Assembly: GCA_016212795.1 (NCBI GenBank)
Contig: JACRDT010000007.1
Location: 62,001-126,000 of the forward strand
Source of the DNA: Elusimicrobiota bacterium
Lineage (GTDB): Bacteria > Elusimicrobiota > Elusimicrobia > UBA1565 > UBA9628
Reading direction: 5' to 3'
DNA: 64,000 nt
Part shown: one piece after another, positions 31,127 through 40,236 of the stretch
Numbering within the stretch: the stretch's first letter is position 1
How the letters are laid out: every line of letters begins with the position of its first letter
Notes under the pieces: model-generated
What the model was told of the DNA's origin: nothing
Seen by the model: the letters and a program-made list of their open reading frames with translations, nothing else
Databases searched by the model: none
Translations under genes and position numbers: made by a program

Positions 31127-31419
31127 TGTTTTCCCTCCTCTACCATCCCCTGATAGCGAGGGATATCATCAGCATCAATCGGGACATTCGACAGCGTCTT
31201 GCAAAAGCCATTCAAGAGCGCCTGTCTTCCCACCCGGAATCCTACGGGAAGCCGTTGAGCGGCGATTTGGCGGGGTATTGGACCCTGAGGGTGGGCGATT
31301 ATCGGGTGGTGTATCGGGTCGTCAAGCATGAAGTCTGGATATTTGCCATCATCAACCGGCGCGACGTCTATTCTGAAGTGATGAACAGGCTTTCCTGGGG
31401 AGCATCGGCGCAGGCATGA
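31126..31419 (+). CDS. RelE/ParE-family toxin
   Basis: A 97-residue toxin-fold protein. It has the RelE pattern of an N-terminal strand (FSLLYHPLIARDIISI), two helices, and the core GYWTLRVGDYRVVYRVV followed by VWIFAIINRRDVY. In this family the basic residues of the central sheet cleave mRNA on the ribosome, whereas ParE relatives poison gyrase; the sequence favours the RelE branch. It is translationally coupled to the antitoxin. Confidence 0.9.
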   Translation: MFSLLYHPLIARDIISINRDIRQRLAKAIQERLSSHPESYGKPLSGDLAGYWTLRVGDYRVVYRVVKHEVWIFAIINRRDVYSEVMNRLSWGASAQA

Positions 31420-31441
31420 GCCATCAGCCAGGTTCTAGACG

Positions 31442-33511
31442 GTGAACGCGGGATCCTTCCTCCAAGACTTGACGGTCGTCCTCCTCACCGCCGCGGCGGT
31501 GCTCCTGCTGTTCAGGCGGATGGGGCAGCCGCCGGTGCTCGGGTACCTCGCGGCGGGGTTCCTCATCGGGCCGCGCACCTGCCCCCTGCCCCTCATCCGC
31601 GACGCCAACAGCCTCGAGGCCCTGGCGGGCATCGGGGTGGTCTTCCTGCTCTTCGCCCTGGGCGTCGAGTTCAACCTGAAGCGGCTCTCCAGGGTGGGGC
31701 TGAAGGCGTGGCTCTGCGCGGGGCTGGGCTTCGCCTTCATGATGCCCGCCGGCGTCGCCGTGGCGCGCTTGCTGGGCTGGCCTCCCATGGACGCCGTCGC
31801 CTTCGGCGGGGCGCTGGCCGTGGCGAGCACCGCCATCGTGGCGAGGACCCTCCTGGAACGCTCCCGCCACCGGACCGGCTGGGAGGAGCTCATCGCGGGC
31901 AAGCTCATCGCCGAGGACATGATCGCGGTGATGATGGTGGCCTTCTTCTCGTCCATCGTCCACGTCGGCAACGCGCAGTTCGCGGACCTGCTCTCGACCC
32001 TGGCCCGCTTCGGGCTGCTGGTCAGCCTCATCCTCCTGGCGGGGCTGCTCGCGCTGCCCCGCATGCTCGCGGCGGTCGAGCACGGTGACTCCGAGGAGGT
32101 GCGCACCCTGGTCATCGTCGGCATCTGCTTCGCGGTGTCGCTGCTGACCGAGAAACTCGGGTTCTCCGCCGGCCTGGGGGCCTTCATGGCCGGCGCCATC
32201 GCGTCGCTCGGCGGGCCGCACCCCAAGCTGCACGAGACGGTCGAGCCCTTCAAGGACCTCTTCGGGGGGGTCTTCTTCGTCTCCGTGGGCATGCTCATCG
32301 ACCCAGCCTGGCTCGCCGCCGACTGGCGGCTCGCGGCGGGGCTGTCGTTCTTCGCGGTCGCCGCCAGGGTGCTGGCGAACTTCGCGGCCGTGGCGGCCGT
32401 GGGAGAGACGGCCGCGGCCGCGGCGGAGGCCAGCTTCGCGACTCTGCCCGTCGGCGAATTCTCCTTCATCCTGGCCCAGGTCGCCCAGAGCCAGGGCCTC
32501 GCCAGCCGCGCCCTCCACCCCCTGGTGGTGACGGTCTGCCTGGCGACCACGCTGGCCTCCTCCCTCCTGCTGCCCAGGGCCGTCGACTCGTCCGCCCGGG
32601 TCAAGGCGCTCATCCCCGGCCCCATCGACAGGTTCCTGGGCCGGTACCGGCGCCTCATCCACCGCCTCGAGGCGGCGGCCCGCGCCAGCCAGGCCTGGAG
32701 GCTGATCCGCCCTTCGGCGGTCCAGATCTTCTTCAACTTCCTCGGCATCAGCGCCCTCCTCCTGGCCGCGGGCACCTTCGAGAGCAAGGTCTCCTGGGGG
32801 CGGGCGTACCCGGGGCTGGTCTGGACGATCGCGGCTTTCGCGGCCCTGCCGTTCCTCAACGCCATGCTGCGCAAGACCCAGGCCGTCACGATGATCATGA
32901 TCGAGGCCCTCGCGGCGCGGGGAGAGGAGGGCGCCTCGGCCCACGAGACGAGCCCTCTGCGCACCAAGCTGCTGACCGGCCTGGCCTCCGCTATGATGGC
33001 GGCGTGGTTCCTGGCCTTGAGCTGGGGCCTCCTGCCGCCCTGGCCGTTCACCGCGCTGCCCCTGGCCTTCATGCTGGTCGTGGGCATGATCTTCTGGCGC
33101 GGCATGAACCAGTTCTACGCCAGGCTGCAGTTCCTCGTGCGCGACGCCCTGGCGAAGGGCGAGGCCGAGCCTGAAGCGGCGGCCCAGGCCCTGGCGCACT
33201 TCGCGGCCGCGCTCGCCCCCGAGAAAGTCCACCTGTCGGCCTTCCGCGTGAGCGGCGGCTCCTGGACCGTCGGCAGGACCATCGGGGAGACGGATCTCAG
33301 GGCCAGGACCGGGTCGAGCATCCTCCAGGTCAACCGTTCGGGCCTGCCCATCCCGTCCCCCGGCCCGGAGGTCCCTTTGATGGCGGGCGACGAGCTCCTG
33401 CTCATCGGGGAGTCCGCGCAGATCGACAGGGCCAAGGCGTTGCTCGCGGCGGGCGACGGCCCCGCCGGCGGGGCGCGGCCGGTCCCGGCCGAGGGTCTGG
33501 AGTCCGCGTGA
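31442..33511 (+). CDS. Kef-type monovalent cation/proton antiporter (CPA2)
   Basis: A 689-residue inner-membrane protein. The first 380 or so residues are a Na/H-exchanger-fold membrane domain with about 12 helices (FRRMGQPPVLGYLAAGFLIGP, GIGVVFLLFALGVEFNLKRL, IAEDMIAVMMVAFF carrying the ion-binding Asp). A second hydrophobic block (about 430-550) is followed by a TrkA-C-like domain ending PLMAGDELLLIGESAQIDRA. No TrkA-N nucleotide-binding domain is seen, unlike KefB/KefC. It probably exchanges K+ or Na+ for protons. The start is GTG 31442, which is only moderately certain. Confidence 0.9.
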   Translation: MNAGSFLQDLTVVLLTAAAVLLLFRRMGQPPVLGYLAAGFLIGPRTCPLPLIRDANSLEALAGIGVVFLLFALGVEFNLKRLSRVGLKAWLCAGLGFAFMMPAGVAVARLLGWPPMDAVAFGGALAVASTAIVARTLLERSRHRTGWEELIAGKLIAEDMIAVMMVAFFSSIVHVGNAQFADLLSTLARFGLLVSLILLAGLLALPRMLAAVEHGDSEEVRTLVIVGICFAVSLLTEKLGFSAGLGAFMAGAIASLGGPHPKLHETVEPFKDLFGGVFFVSVGMLIDPAWLAADWRLAAGLSFFAVAARVLANFAAVAAVGETAAAAAEASFATLPVGEFSFILAQVAQSQGLASRALHPLVVTVCLATTLASSLLLPRAVDSSARVKALIPGPIDRFLGRYRRLIHRLEAAARASQAWRLIRPSAVQIFFNFLGISALLLAAGTFESKVSWGRAYPGLVWTIAAFAALPFLNAMLRKTQAVTMIMIEALAARGEEGASAHETSPLRTKLLTGLASAMMAAWFLALSWGLLPPWPFTALPLAFMLVVGMIFWRGMNQFYARLQFLVRDALAKGEAEPEAAAQALAHFAAALAPEKVHLSAFRVSGGSWTVGRTIGETDLRARTGSSILQVNRSGLPIPSPGPEVPLMAGDELLLIGESAQIDRAKALLAAGDGPAGGARPVPAEGLESA

Positions 33512-33517
33512 GCGGCC

Positions 33518-33546
33518 TTGCGCAATCGCTTTCCGGGTGATACACT
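33518..33546 (+). promoter_or_regulatory. Promoter, TTGCGC-N17-TACACT
   Basis: -35-like TTGCGC (33518-33523), 17-nt spacer, -10 TACACT (33541-33546). The ATG at 33553 follows exactly 6 nt later, so the mRNA is predicted to be leaderless. Confidence 0.6.
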
Positions 33547-33552
33547 TCTAGT

Positions 33553-34836
33553 ATGGCGCGTCTCTCCGGCGCGATAGGCTTCTTCGCGGCAGCCCTGCTC
33601 ATTCTCCTGTCGTCGGCGCTCCCTGGCCGGGCGCAGGACATGTCGCAGGTCCAGGCGATGTGCAGCGACCCCAAGGCGGCCTCCATGCCCCAGATGGCCG
33701 GGATCTGCTCGAAGCTGAGCAACATGCCGACGACCCCGGGAGACAACCTCCAAGGCGGTCCCCCGGCGAGCAACACCATGACCGGCACCGGGCCGGGGTT
33801 GGCCACGCCCAAGGTCCCGGCCCAGGACCTCCAGGGGCAGCCCAACGTCCCCGCTCCCGGCGAAGGGGGCATGGCGCCCGCCGGCGGGGTGCCCGGCATG
33901 CCGGGCCAGGAGGGCGGCGGGCAGCAGCCGTCCTCGGGCGGAGGGTATTCGCCGGGCGCGGCTTCCGGCGCCGGCGGCTACCAGGGCGGTTCGGTCGGGG
34001 AAAGCCACATCCCCACCATCAAGGGGAGCTTCAGGGGATTCTCGAACGCCAAGGACATGCGCCAGAGGATGCTCCAGGCCGCGCCCAAGCCCGCGCCCAA
34101 GCCCCCTCAGAAGACGAAGGCCGAGCTCGCCGCCGAGGAGGCCAAGAAGAAGGAGGCCGAGAGGCTGGAAGCCGAGAGGAAGAAGAAGGAGGAGGAGGAG
34201 GCCAAGAAGAAGGAGGCCGAGAGGCTGGCGGCCGAGAAGAAGAAGGAGGAGGAGGCCAAGAAGGCGGCCGAGGCCGCCGCGCCCAAGCCCCCGCCTCCGA
34301 TGTACGAGAACCCCGTGCTCAGCGAGTTCACCCTCGAGGTCTCGGTGCTCAAGAACGTGGACGCCGGCAAGCCGTATCTTGGGTCGCGCCGGGTCTCGGA
34401 CATCGGCATCCCCCCGCCCCGCGCGGACCGGGCCCTCAGGGACGGGGTCGTCTGGGAGGTCACCCCCGATTTCAGGTTCAGCCTCTATCCGCTCGAGCAC
34501 GACCCGTTCAACCTCGGGTTCCCGAGGAAGCCCGCCACGGAGAAGGGCTTCGTCGACAGGATCTTCGACGCCGTGATGGGGCTCCTCGAGAAGAAGAAGA
34601 CCGCCCGGGCGGGCATGCTCCGCTACCTATCCTTCAGCGAGGGCTCCAACGACCCCAAGATGAGCCTCCTCGGCGCGCCCGGCATCGTGCCCATGACCAT
34701 GTGCTGGTCCGGTCCCGACGGGATGTTCGCCGTGCCCGCCGCCGCGGCCCCCGCGCCGTCCCAGGCGTCCTCCGCCGCCCCGGTCCAGCCTTCCGACCCG
34801 GCCCAGTTGGCCCGGGCGTGGGGGTTGGAGCCCTGA
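33553..34836 (+). CDS. Exported protein with TolA-like charged coiled coil
   Basis: A 427-residue exported protein with no family I can name. The order is a signal peptide ending GRAQ near residue 28, a Cys-containing helical segment (MCSDPKAASMPQMAGICSKL), a Gly/Pro-rich linker, and a Lys/Glu/Ala coiled coil at about residues 187-242 (EAKKKEAERLEAERKKKEEE). A globular C-terminal half follows (FTLEVSVLKNVDAGKPYLGS onward). The architecture resembles TolA/TonB-type spacers. It overlaps the next gene by TGATG, and the two are probably partners in the envelope. Confidence 0.65.
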   Translation: MARLSGAIGFFAAALLILLSSALPGRAQDMSQVQAMCSDPKAASMPQMAGICSKLSNMPTTPGDNLQGGPPASNTMTGTGPGLATPKVPAQDLQGQPNVPAPGEGGMAPAGGVPGMPGQEGGGQQPSSGGGYSPGAASGAGGYQGGSVGESHIPTIKGSFRGFSNAKDMRQRMLQAAPKPAPKPPQKTKAELAAEEAKKKEAERLEAERKKKEEEEAKKKEAERLAAEKKKEEEAKKAAEAAAPKPPPPMYENPVLSEFTLEVSVLKNVDAGKPYLGSRRVSDIGIPPPRADRALRDGVVWEVTPDFRFSLYPLEHDPFNLGFPRKPATEKGFVDRIFDAVMGLLEKKKTARAGMLRYLSFSEGSNDPKMSLLGAPGIVPMTMCWSGPDGMFAVPAAAAPAPSQASSAAPVQPSDPAQLARAWGLEP

Positions 34837-35708
34837 TGGAGGATGCGAACAGGAAGGTCATCCTGGCCCTCGCCGTGCCGGTGGCCGCCTTCCCGGCGAT
34901 CTTCATCGTCATCATCGCGTTCAAGTTCCTGATGTCCGGCGGCGGCGAGACCGTGCTGTCGGAGGCGCAGGCGCTCTCCAAGCTCGCCAGCCCCAGGATC
35001 GAGACCATGGTCCGTTCGGAGGCGCCCGGCGCCATCGCGCCCGGCGCCGTCCTCGCCCTGGACGGCCTGGGCAACGTGTTCGTCGGGTGGGCGCGCAACA
35101 TCGTCGAGGTCCGGTCCCGCCAGCCGTTGCTGGCCGCCGAGGACCCCGGGCTGTCCTCGTTCGCGGCCACGCCGGAAGGCATGATCATGACCGTGCGGGG
35201 CGACCGCCTGGGGTACGTCGCCGCCGGGAGCGTCGTGGACAAGGTGGCGCTGCCGTCGAGCCAGATGCGCCTCGAGCGGATCGCCCCCGACCGGATGATC
35301 CTCTACGGCCCGGTCTCACAGAAGACCTGGGCGGTCTACCTCCTCGCCGGCGGCGGTTCCTACACGAAGCTCTTCACCTTCCCCGGCGAGATCTCGGCCG
35401 TGGCAGGGGCGGAGGGCGGGATGATCTTCGCCAACTCCTGGGGCATCTACAAGGCCGAGTTCGGCAAGCGGATCTCCCCGGTCCTCTACCTTCCCGACAA
35501 GCCCGGCATCCGCTCCCTGGCCTACGACGCCCCGCACCGCGCCGTCTTCTTCTCCACCGCGGATTCGGTCTTCCTGCTCATCGACGGGCGCGTGGTCAAG
35601 CTGCTGGGCAACGTGTCCGGCACGCTGAGGCTGGGGCCCGAGGGCCTCTACATCCTCTCCGAGACCCGCCAGGAACTCCTCCGGGTGGACAACATCTTCA
35701 AGCCCTGA
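34836..35708 (+). CDS. Membrane-anchored protein with possible beta-propeller
   Basis: A 290-residue protein. An N-terminal helix (VILALAVPVAAFPAIFIVIIAF) anchors it in the inner membrane. The periplasmic part contains repeated short strands with loops such as LALDGLGNVFVGWARNIVEV, GMIFANSWGIYKAEFG and AVFFSTADSVFLLIDGRVV, which look like propeller blades. This is pattern-level inference. It is translationally coupled to the TolA-like gene. Confidence 0.6.
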   Translation: MEDANRKVILALAVPVAAFPAIFIVIIAFKFLMSGGGETVLSEAQALSKLASPRIETMVRSEAPGAIAPGAVLALDGLGNVFVGWARNIVEVRSRQPLLAAEDPGLSSFAATPEGMIMTVRGDRLGYVAAGSVVDKVALPSSQMRLERIAPDRMILYGPVSQKTWAVYLLAGGGSYTKLFTFPGEISAVAGAEGGMIFANSWGIYKAEFGKRISPVLYLPDKPGIRSLAYDAPHRAVFFSTADSVFLLIDGRVVKLLGNVSGTLRLGPEGLYILSETRQELLRVDNIFKP

Positions 35709-35736
35709 CGTCGATGCGCGCCCGCGGGGAGTGACC

Positions 35737-36189
35737 ATGTCCCTGGAATACGACCTTCACGTGGGCCGGGGCCTCGACGAGCGCGGGCTCCTCCACATCA
35801 TCCGGCACCTCCCGGGGTTCAAGGTCGCGGGCGACCTCTTCGAGGGGCCCGGCGTCACCGGCATCGTCTTCGCCGCCGGCGACCTGGGCATCGACATCAT
35901 CCGGGAGGGCCTGGGCATCGAGGTGGCCAACTGCGTGGGCTTCCGGGTCGACCTCTCGGCCTACACCGAGGGGGAGGGCCATATCGGGATCGGGACGATC
36001 TGCCGGACCTCGCTGCGCATCATCGGGCAGGGGCGGTTCGACGCGGCCCTCGTCTTCAACGGCGACACCCCCGTGCTCCTGCGCCGGGGCGGCGCGCTCC
36101 GGCTCAAGAAGACGGGCTTCTGGCAGGCCTTCGAGCGCCTCTCCCTCGTGACGGTCCCCTACGTCCTCGAGGAGCTTCCCGTCCTCTGA
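35737..36189 (+). CDS. SitI3-like small protein (tentative)
   Basis: A 150-residue soluble protein. It begins MSLEYDLHVGRGLDERGLLH, which recalls the SitI3 family described as immunity proteins in Myxococcus. I rate that resemblance as tentative because it rests on the opening and the length. The remainder is a regular alpha/beta pattern (GTICRTSLRIIGQGRFDAAL) without catalytic motifs. The ATG at 35737 follows GGGGAG. No cognate toxin is adjacent; it lies convergent to the nucleoside transporter, 3 nt apart. Confidence 0.5.
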   Translation: MSLEYDLHVGRGLDERGLLHIIRHLPGFKVAGDLFEGPGVTGIVFAAGDLGIDIIREGLGIEVANCVGFRVDLSAYTEGEGHIGIGTICRTSLRIIGQGRFDAALVFNGDTPVLLRRGGALRLKKTGFWQAFERLSLVTVPYVLEELPVL

Positions 36190-36192
36190 GCC

Positions 36193-37473
36193 TCAGCCCA
36201 TCAGCACGCCGGCGATGGAGGCCGTCAGGCACGAGACGATCGCCCCGCCGAGCATGGCCTTGAGGCCGAGCTTGGCCAGGTCCGCCCGGCGGGAGGGCTC
36301 GAGCGCGCCGATCCCCCCGATCTGGATGCCGATGGAGGAGAAGTTGGCGAACCCGCAGAGCATGTAGGTCGCCATCATGGCGGTCTTGGGCGCGATGGCG
36401 TCGGTCTTGATGAGCTCCGAGAGCCGGGCGTAGGCCACGAACTCGTTGACCGCGAGCTTGATGCCCAGGAGGTTGCCGATCTCGAAGATGTCCCGGCGCG
36501 GCACGCCCATGAGGAAGGCCAGGGGCGAGAGCAGGGTGCCGAAGAGCGTGCGCAGGCTGCCCGGCCAGATGCCGGCGTGCTCGCCTCCCTGGAGGGCCGC
36601 GCCGGCCAGGAGGCGGCCGTCGATGAGGCGGTCGGCCACGAGCAGCAGCTTGTCGACCAGGGCGATGAGGGTGATGAAGGCGATGAGCATGGCGGCCACG
36701 TTGAGGGCGAGCTGGAGCCCGTCGGTGACGCCCCGCGAGGCGGCGTCGAGGAGGTTCGAGCCCACGTCCAGCTTCGGCAGCCTGACGTCGCCCATGGTCT
36801 CCGAGCGCTGGGTCTCTGGAAAGATGATCTTGGCGACGAGCAGGCTCGCGGGGGCCGCCATGACGGACGCCACCATGATGTGCTGCGCCGGGACCCCCAT
36901 GCCGATGTAGCCCGCCATCACGGAGCCCGCGATGGTGCCGAAGCCCCCGACCATGATGGCGTTGAGCTCGGACTGGGTGCAGTGCTTGAGGAAGGGCCGC
37001 ACCAGGAGGGGCGCCTCGGTCTGGCCGAGGAAGACGTTGGCCGAGCAGGAGAGCGACTCGGAGCCCGAGGTCTTCAAGAGCCGGCTCATGACGACAGCGA
37101 AGATCTCGACGACCTTCTGCATGACGCCCAGGTAGTAGAGGATGCCCATGAAGGAGGCGAAGAAGATGATGATGGGCAGGACCCGGAAGGCGAACTGGAA
37201 GCCGAACGCGTCGTAGTAGGCGCCGTCGGCGAGCTTGCCGAAGAGGAACTTGGTGCCGTTGTCCGCGAGGAAGAGGAACGTGGTCACCTTGCCCGCGAAC
37301 CACTGCAGGCCCCTGTTGCCGGTCTCCCACTTGAGCAGGAGCAAGCCCAGCACGACCTGCATGCCCATGCCCACGCCCACGGTGCGCAGGTTGACGTGCT
37401 TCTTGTCGTTCGACATGAGCCAGGCCAAGCCCAGCAGGACGGCGATGCCCACCAGCCCGATCAGACGCTCCAT
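36193..37473 (-). CDS. nupC: Concentrative nucleoside transporter (CNT family)
   Basis: A 426-residue inner-membrane symporter with about eight to ten helices. It matches CNT proteins: an N-terminal three-helix region (IGLVGIAVLLGLAWLMSNDK), a gate region (VLPIIIFFASFMGILYYLG), LSCSANVFLGQTEAPLLVRP (nucleoside-binding hairpin, family G-Q-T-E-A), and LLGIKLAVNEFVAYARL near the end. It imports nucleosides with H+ or Na+ and would feed the punA-deoA-upp enzymes. GGAGG precedes the ATG. Confidence 0.95.
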   Translation of the reverse strand: MERLIGLVGIAVLLGLAWLMSNDKKHVNLRTVGVGMGMQVVLGLLLLKWETGNRGLQWFAGKVTTFLFLADNGTKFLFGKLADGAYYDAFGFQFAFRVLPIIIFFASFMGILYYLGVMQKVVEIFAVVMSRLLKTSGSESLSCSANVFLGQTEAPLLVRPFLKHCTQSELNAIMVGGFGTIAGSVMAGYIGMGVPAQHIMVASVMAAPASLLVAKIIFPETQRSETMGDVRLPKLDVGSNLLDAASRGVTDGLQLALNVAAMLIAFITLIALVDKLLLVADRLIDGRLLAGAALQGGEHAGIWPGSLRTLFGTLLSPLAFLMGVPRRDIFEIGNLLGIKLAVNEFVAYARLSELIKTDAIAPKTAMMATYMLCGFANFSSIGIQIGGIGALEPSRRADLAKLGLKAMLGGAIVSCLTASIAGVLMG

Positions 37474-37694
37474 GGAACCTCCCTCCCGGCTTTCGCGGGC
37501 CCATAGTATGCCAAATTTCCTGGCGCGGTGGGCGGTTGCCCCCCCGGCGGGGCCGATTAGGCCCTCGGCGGGCCGAAGGACCCAGCGCGGGGGCTTCCTC
37601 CGTCGGGATTAGTTTCCGAGGGCCCTTCCCCGAGTTGATCTGAATCAACCCGCTCCATTGACAGGTGTCCTATAGGCGGGATGGGCCCTCAGGG

Positions 37695-37700
37695 TATCAT
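37695..37700 (+). promoter_or_regulatory. -10 element of a predicted leaderless promoter
   Basis: TATCAT ends 6 nt before the ATG at 37707. A TTGACA occurs at 37658-37663 but is too far upstream (31 nt) to pair with it. The rest of the 37474-37694 gap holds no gene that I can support. Confidence 0.5.
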
Positions 37701-37706
37701 ATAGCC

Positions 37707-38486
37707 ATGAAGATCGTTCGGAGGGTCCCCATGACGAACTTGATCGCCGCCTCAGCCGCCGCCCTTTTCCTCGCCGCCTCGGCCCAGGCCTCCGGCCTCG
37801 AGCAGCTCGTCGGGTCCGACGCGGCGTTCGCCAACACCGTCAGCGTCACGCTCGCCGCCTTCGAGGCCAAGGACACCCTGCGCGAGACCCCCGAGTGCGC
37901 GGCCCTCGACCGGAAGTACTTCCGGCAGTTCAGCCTGGCCGAGGCCGTCAAGCTCGTACAGCCCTGCCTGGACGGCGTCGCCAAGCGCTCGGGCATCGCG
38001 CTGCAGGCCGAGCTCGGCGTGGTCTCCCCGGCCGGCGAAGAGCACGGCCCGGTCATGGGGATCGTGATCGTGGCCCCCGACGTCTCGGTGGCCTCGCAGG
38101 GGATGCGGGACCTGAGCCGCTCCCTCGACGCCCGCGGCTGGGAGCTCCTGGGCCACCGGGTGAAGGTCGCGCGAGCCGGCGAGATGGCGCAGAGCAGCGC
38201 CGTGCAGAAGGCCCTCGACGGCTGCATCATGCCCTCGGTCCTGCGCAAGATCGAGTCCGGCGCCGACTTCATCAAGTACTACGGGCGCTGCATCACCTCG
38301 GACAGCAGCCTCAAGGTCAGGGAGCTCAGGCCCTCGCCGGGCCACCAGTTCGGCGTGCTGGCGGTCAGCTCCGGCGACCAGGTGGTCGTCGAGAGCATCA
38401 ACGGCGCCGTCTCCATCAACGCGGAGAGCGGGCCGGTCAGGATCATCTTCATGGCGTACCCCGAGTCGTACTCCCTGCCGAAGTAA
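37707..38486 (+). CDS. Exported protein of unknown function
   Basis: A 259-residue protein with a signal peptide (MKIVRRVPMTNLIAASAAAL, cleavage near AQASG). Three to five cysteines remain in the mature part (TPECAALD, LVQPCLDG, LDGCIMPS, YYGRCITS) and may form disulfides. The end is beta-rich (FGVLAVSSGDQVVVESINGA). I recognise no domain. ATG 37707 is supported by the 6-nt -10 spacing and by the basic n-region. ATG 37731, preceded by GGAGGG, is an alternative that still leaves a signal peptide. Confidence 0.65.
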   Translation: MKIVRRVPMTNLIAASAAALFLAASAQASGLEQLVGSDAAFANTVSVTLAAFEAKDTLRETPECAALDRKYFRQFSLAEAVKLVQPCLDGVAKRSGIALQAELGVVSPAGEEHGPVMGIVIVAPDVSVASQGMRDLSRSLDARGWELLGHRVKVARAGEMAQSSAVQKALDGCIMPSVLRKIESGADFIKYYGRCITSDSSLKVRELRPSPGHQFGVLAVSSGDQVVVESINGAVSINAESGPVRIIFMAYPESYSLPK

Positions 38487-38534
38487 CGGACGGGACCGAC
38501 CGCGGAGAGCCGGGCGCTCAAGCGCCCGGCTCCT

Positions 38535-38915
38535 TCATCCCGAGGCCCCTTCAGGCCACGCCCGGCGGATGTCCTCTTCCCCGAAGCCGAAGTGGTGCGC
38601 GACCTCGTGCCTCAGGGTCCGGCGGACCTGCACGCGCAGGTCGCCGGGCGCGCGGCAGAGGGACTCGATGTTGCGCTGGTAGAGGATGATCCTCGCCGGC
38701 TGGTACGTGCCGGCGTACGGGCTGGCCATCTCGGAGCGGCTCAGGCCCAGGTAGAGCCCCAGGAGGGTGCGCGAGCCCTTCCACCGGCCGGCTTCCCTTC
38801 CCGGGAGCGCCCGGACCTCGATGGACAGGTTGTGAAAGAGCTTCAGGAAATCCTGCGGGATGGCCGCCAGTTCGGCTTCCGCCAGGCGTTGGAACTCGGC
38901 GCGCGGGAATCTCAT
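38535..38915 (-). CDS. Minimal zincin-like metallopeptidase
   Basis: A 126-residue protein of the small zincin family (PF06262 type). The HExxH site is in RRTLRHEVAHHFGFGEEDI, with the downstream acidic residue acting as the likely third ligand. IILYQRNIESLC before it is also typical. Members are cytoplasmic, lack a pro-domain and have no established substrate. It is followed on the same strand by nothing, and preceded 18 nt upstream by the LPP20-like gene, so it may share that promoter. Confidence 0.88.
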   Translation of the reverse strand: MRFPRAEFQRLAEAELAAIPQDFLKLFHNLSIEVRALPGREAGRWKGSRTLLGLYLGLSRSEMASPYAGTYQPARIILYQRNIESLCRAPGDLRVQVRRTLRHEVAHHFGFGEEDIRRAWPEGASG

Positions 38916-38933
38916 GAGACCCCCCCGGCATCC

Positions 38934-39965
38934 TCAGTCGTCGGAGAGATCCTTCTTCATGATGACCTGGTAGATGTGCGTGGAGGCTTTCCTGGCCAGC
39001 GCCAGGAGCGTGCGGTCCACCGAGGAGCCCGGGTCGCGCGTGGCGTCCTCGGCGGAGTCCGAGTACTTGCTGAAGACCTCCCCGGTCGAGCCGTAGCTCA
39101 TCCGGACCGCCACGTTCCCCTTGGCCCAGTACCAGGTGAGGTTCTCCGGGGGCAGGGGCTTGGCCTCGGCGAAGACCTCGACGAGGATGTCCGGGGTCTT
39201 CGACTCCCTGGCCTGGCCGGCCTTGAGCCCCTTGCCGGTGAGGTCGTCGATGACGCGCTCGCCCACCGAGCCCGCGTTCTCGCCGGAGGCCTCCACCTGG
39301 ATGTCGATGGCCTTGAGGGCTTTCCTGGCCGCGCTGAGGGCCGCCGACATGTCCGGGCCCGCCGGCATGGGCTTGCCGCTGGGGTTGAGCAGGCGGTAGG
39401 GCTTGCCGAATTCGCTCTTGATGTCCTTGCGCGCCTTGGCGACGCGGACGAGCTCCAGGGCGAGCTTGAGGCGCGAGAACTTCCCCTCGGTCTTCTCCAT
39501 CTCGGCCGAGACGGCCGCGAAGTCCCTGTCGAGCTCCTCGAGCTTGCCGTCGATGTTCTTGAGGGTCCGGGCCTTCTCCATGGCGGCCAGGGCGTAGGTG
39601 GTGCCGTCGGCGTCCTTCCAGAACTTGGGGACCTCGAGTCCCTCGAAGGTCTGCTGGGCCAGCGTCTTGACGAGCTGTGTGTCGTCCTGCTCGAAGCTGG
39701 AGGCCTTGCCGGACACGGTCTCGCGCATGTAGGACTTGCCCTGGGCCACGACCTCGACCCCGAAGTACTTGGCGACCTCGCCCCTGGCCCGCTCCGCCGC
39801 TTTCTCCTCGTCGGGGCCGATGCCCACGCCCGTGATGTAGGCCTCCCGGGGGAACTCGGCGCTCGCCCCCGAGAGCCAGTCGGGGCGGCCGGGGCCCCCG
39901 GAAGGCTGGGCCTGGACGGCGGCCAAGGGGGTGCACAGCAGGAGCAGGAGGGAAGGGGTGGTCAT
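38934..39965 (-). CDS. LPP20-like exported protein
   Basis: A 343-residue envelope protein. After a signal peptide (LLLLLCTPLAAVQAQ), the N-terminal part matches the LPP20 pattern: PDWLSG, then ITGVGIGPDEEKAAERARGEVAKYFGVEV. Two later alpha/beta segments follow (ALSAARKALKAIDIQVEASG). A lipobox is not convincing, so it may be periplasmic rather than lipidated. It has a strong own promoter (39979-40008). Confidence 0.75.
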   Translation of the reverse strand: MTTPSLLLLLCTPLAAVQAQPSGGPGRPDWLSGASAEFPREAYITGVGIGPDEEKAAERARGEVAKYFGVEVVAQGKSYMRETVSGKASSFEQDDTQLVKTLAQQTFEGLEVPKFWKDADGTTYALAAMEKARTLKNIDGKLEELDRDFAAVSAEMEKTEGKFSRLKLALELVRVAKARKDIKSEFGKPYRLLNPSGKPMPAGPDMSAALSAARKALKAIDIQVEASGENAGSVGERVIDDLTGKGLKAGQARESKTPDILVEVFAEAKPLPPENLTWYWAKGNVAVRMSYGSTGEVFSKYSDSAEDATRDPGSSVDRTLLALARKASTHIYQVIMKKDLSDD

Positions 39966-39978
39966 AGGAGTTGTCCCC

Positions 39979-40008
39979 AGTGTATCGCGTTGGGCCCAGG
40001 CTTGTCAA
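39979..40008 (-). promoter_or_regulatory. Promoter, TTGACA-N18-TACACT
   Basis: Minus strand -35 at 40008-40003 and -10 at 39984-39979. The predicted start near 39972 gives a leader of about 7 nt before the ATG at 39965. The remaining gap up to 40236 shows no gene. Confidence 0.7.
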
Positions 40009-40236
40009 CAGCCCGTCGGGCCTCGACCTCACCCACTTATCGGCGGGCCCGACTTGCGGCAAGCGTCCCGGCCTCTATCCGTCGGGGACGGGCACGAGAA
40101 GGGCCCTTCTCCCCGCTTGGAGTTCCGCGCCGCGGGGGTTTCGGGATAGGCTCTAAGAGTGCCCACTTCCGGGGCGTGACCAGGCTGGACCGTCAGCCTT
40201 TGGGAGAATTTGGTGAGGTCGTGCCCGTCGGGCCCG

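Noticed and set aside
35737..36189. Toxin-immunity locus around the SitI3-like protein
   Set aside because: No toxin, Rhs or VgrG-like gene is adjacent, and the family resemblance itself is weak.
37474..37694. Riboswitch or attenuator in the gap after nupC
   Set aside because: Several short GC inverted repeats occur, but none matches a known riboswitch layout or has a terminator.
39966..40236. Hidden gene in the 271-bp gap
   Set aside because: Apart from the leftward LPP20-gene promoter I find no frame with a plausible start and composition.
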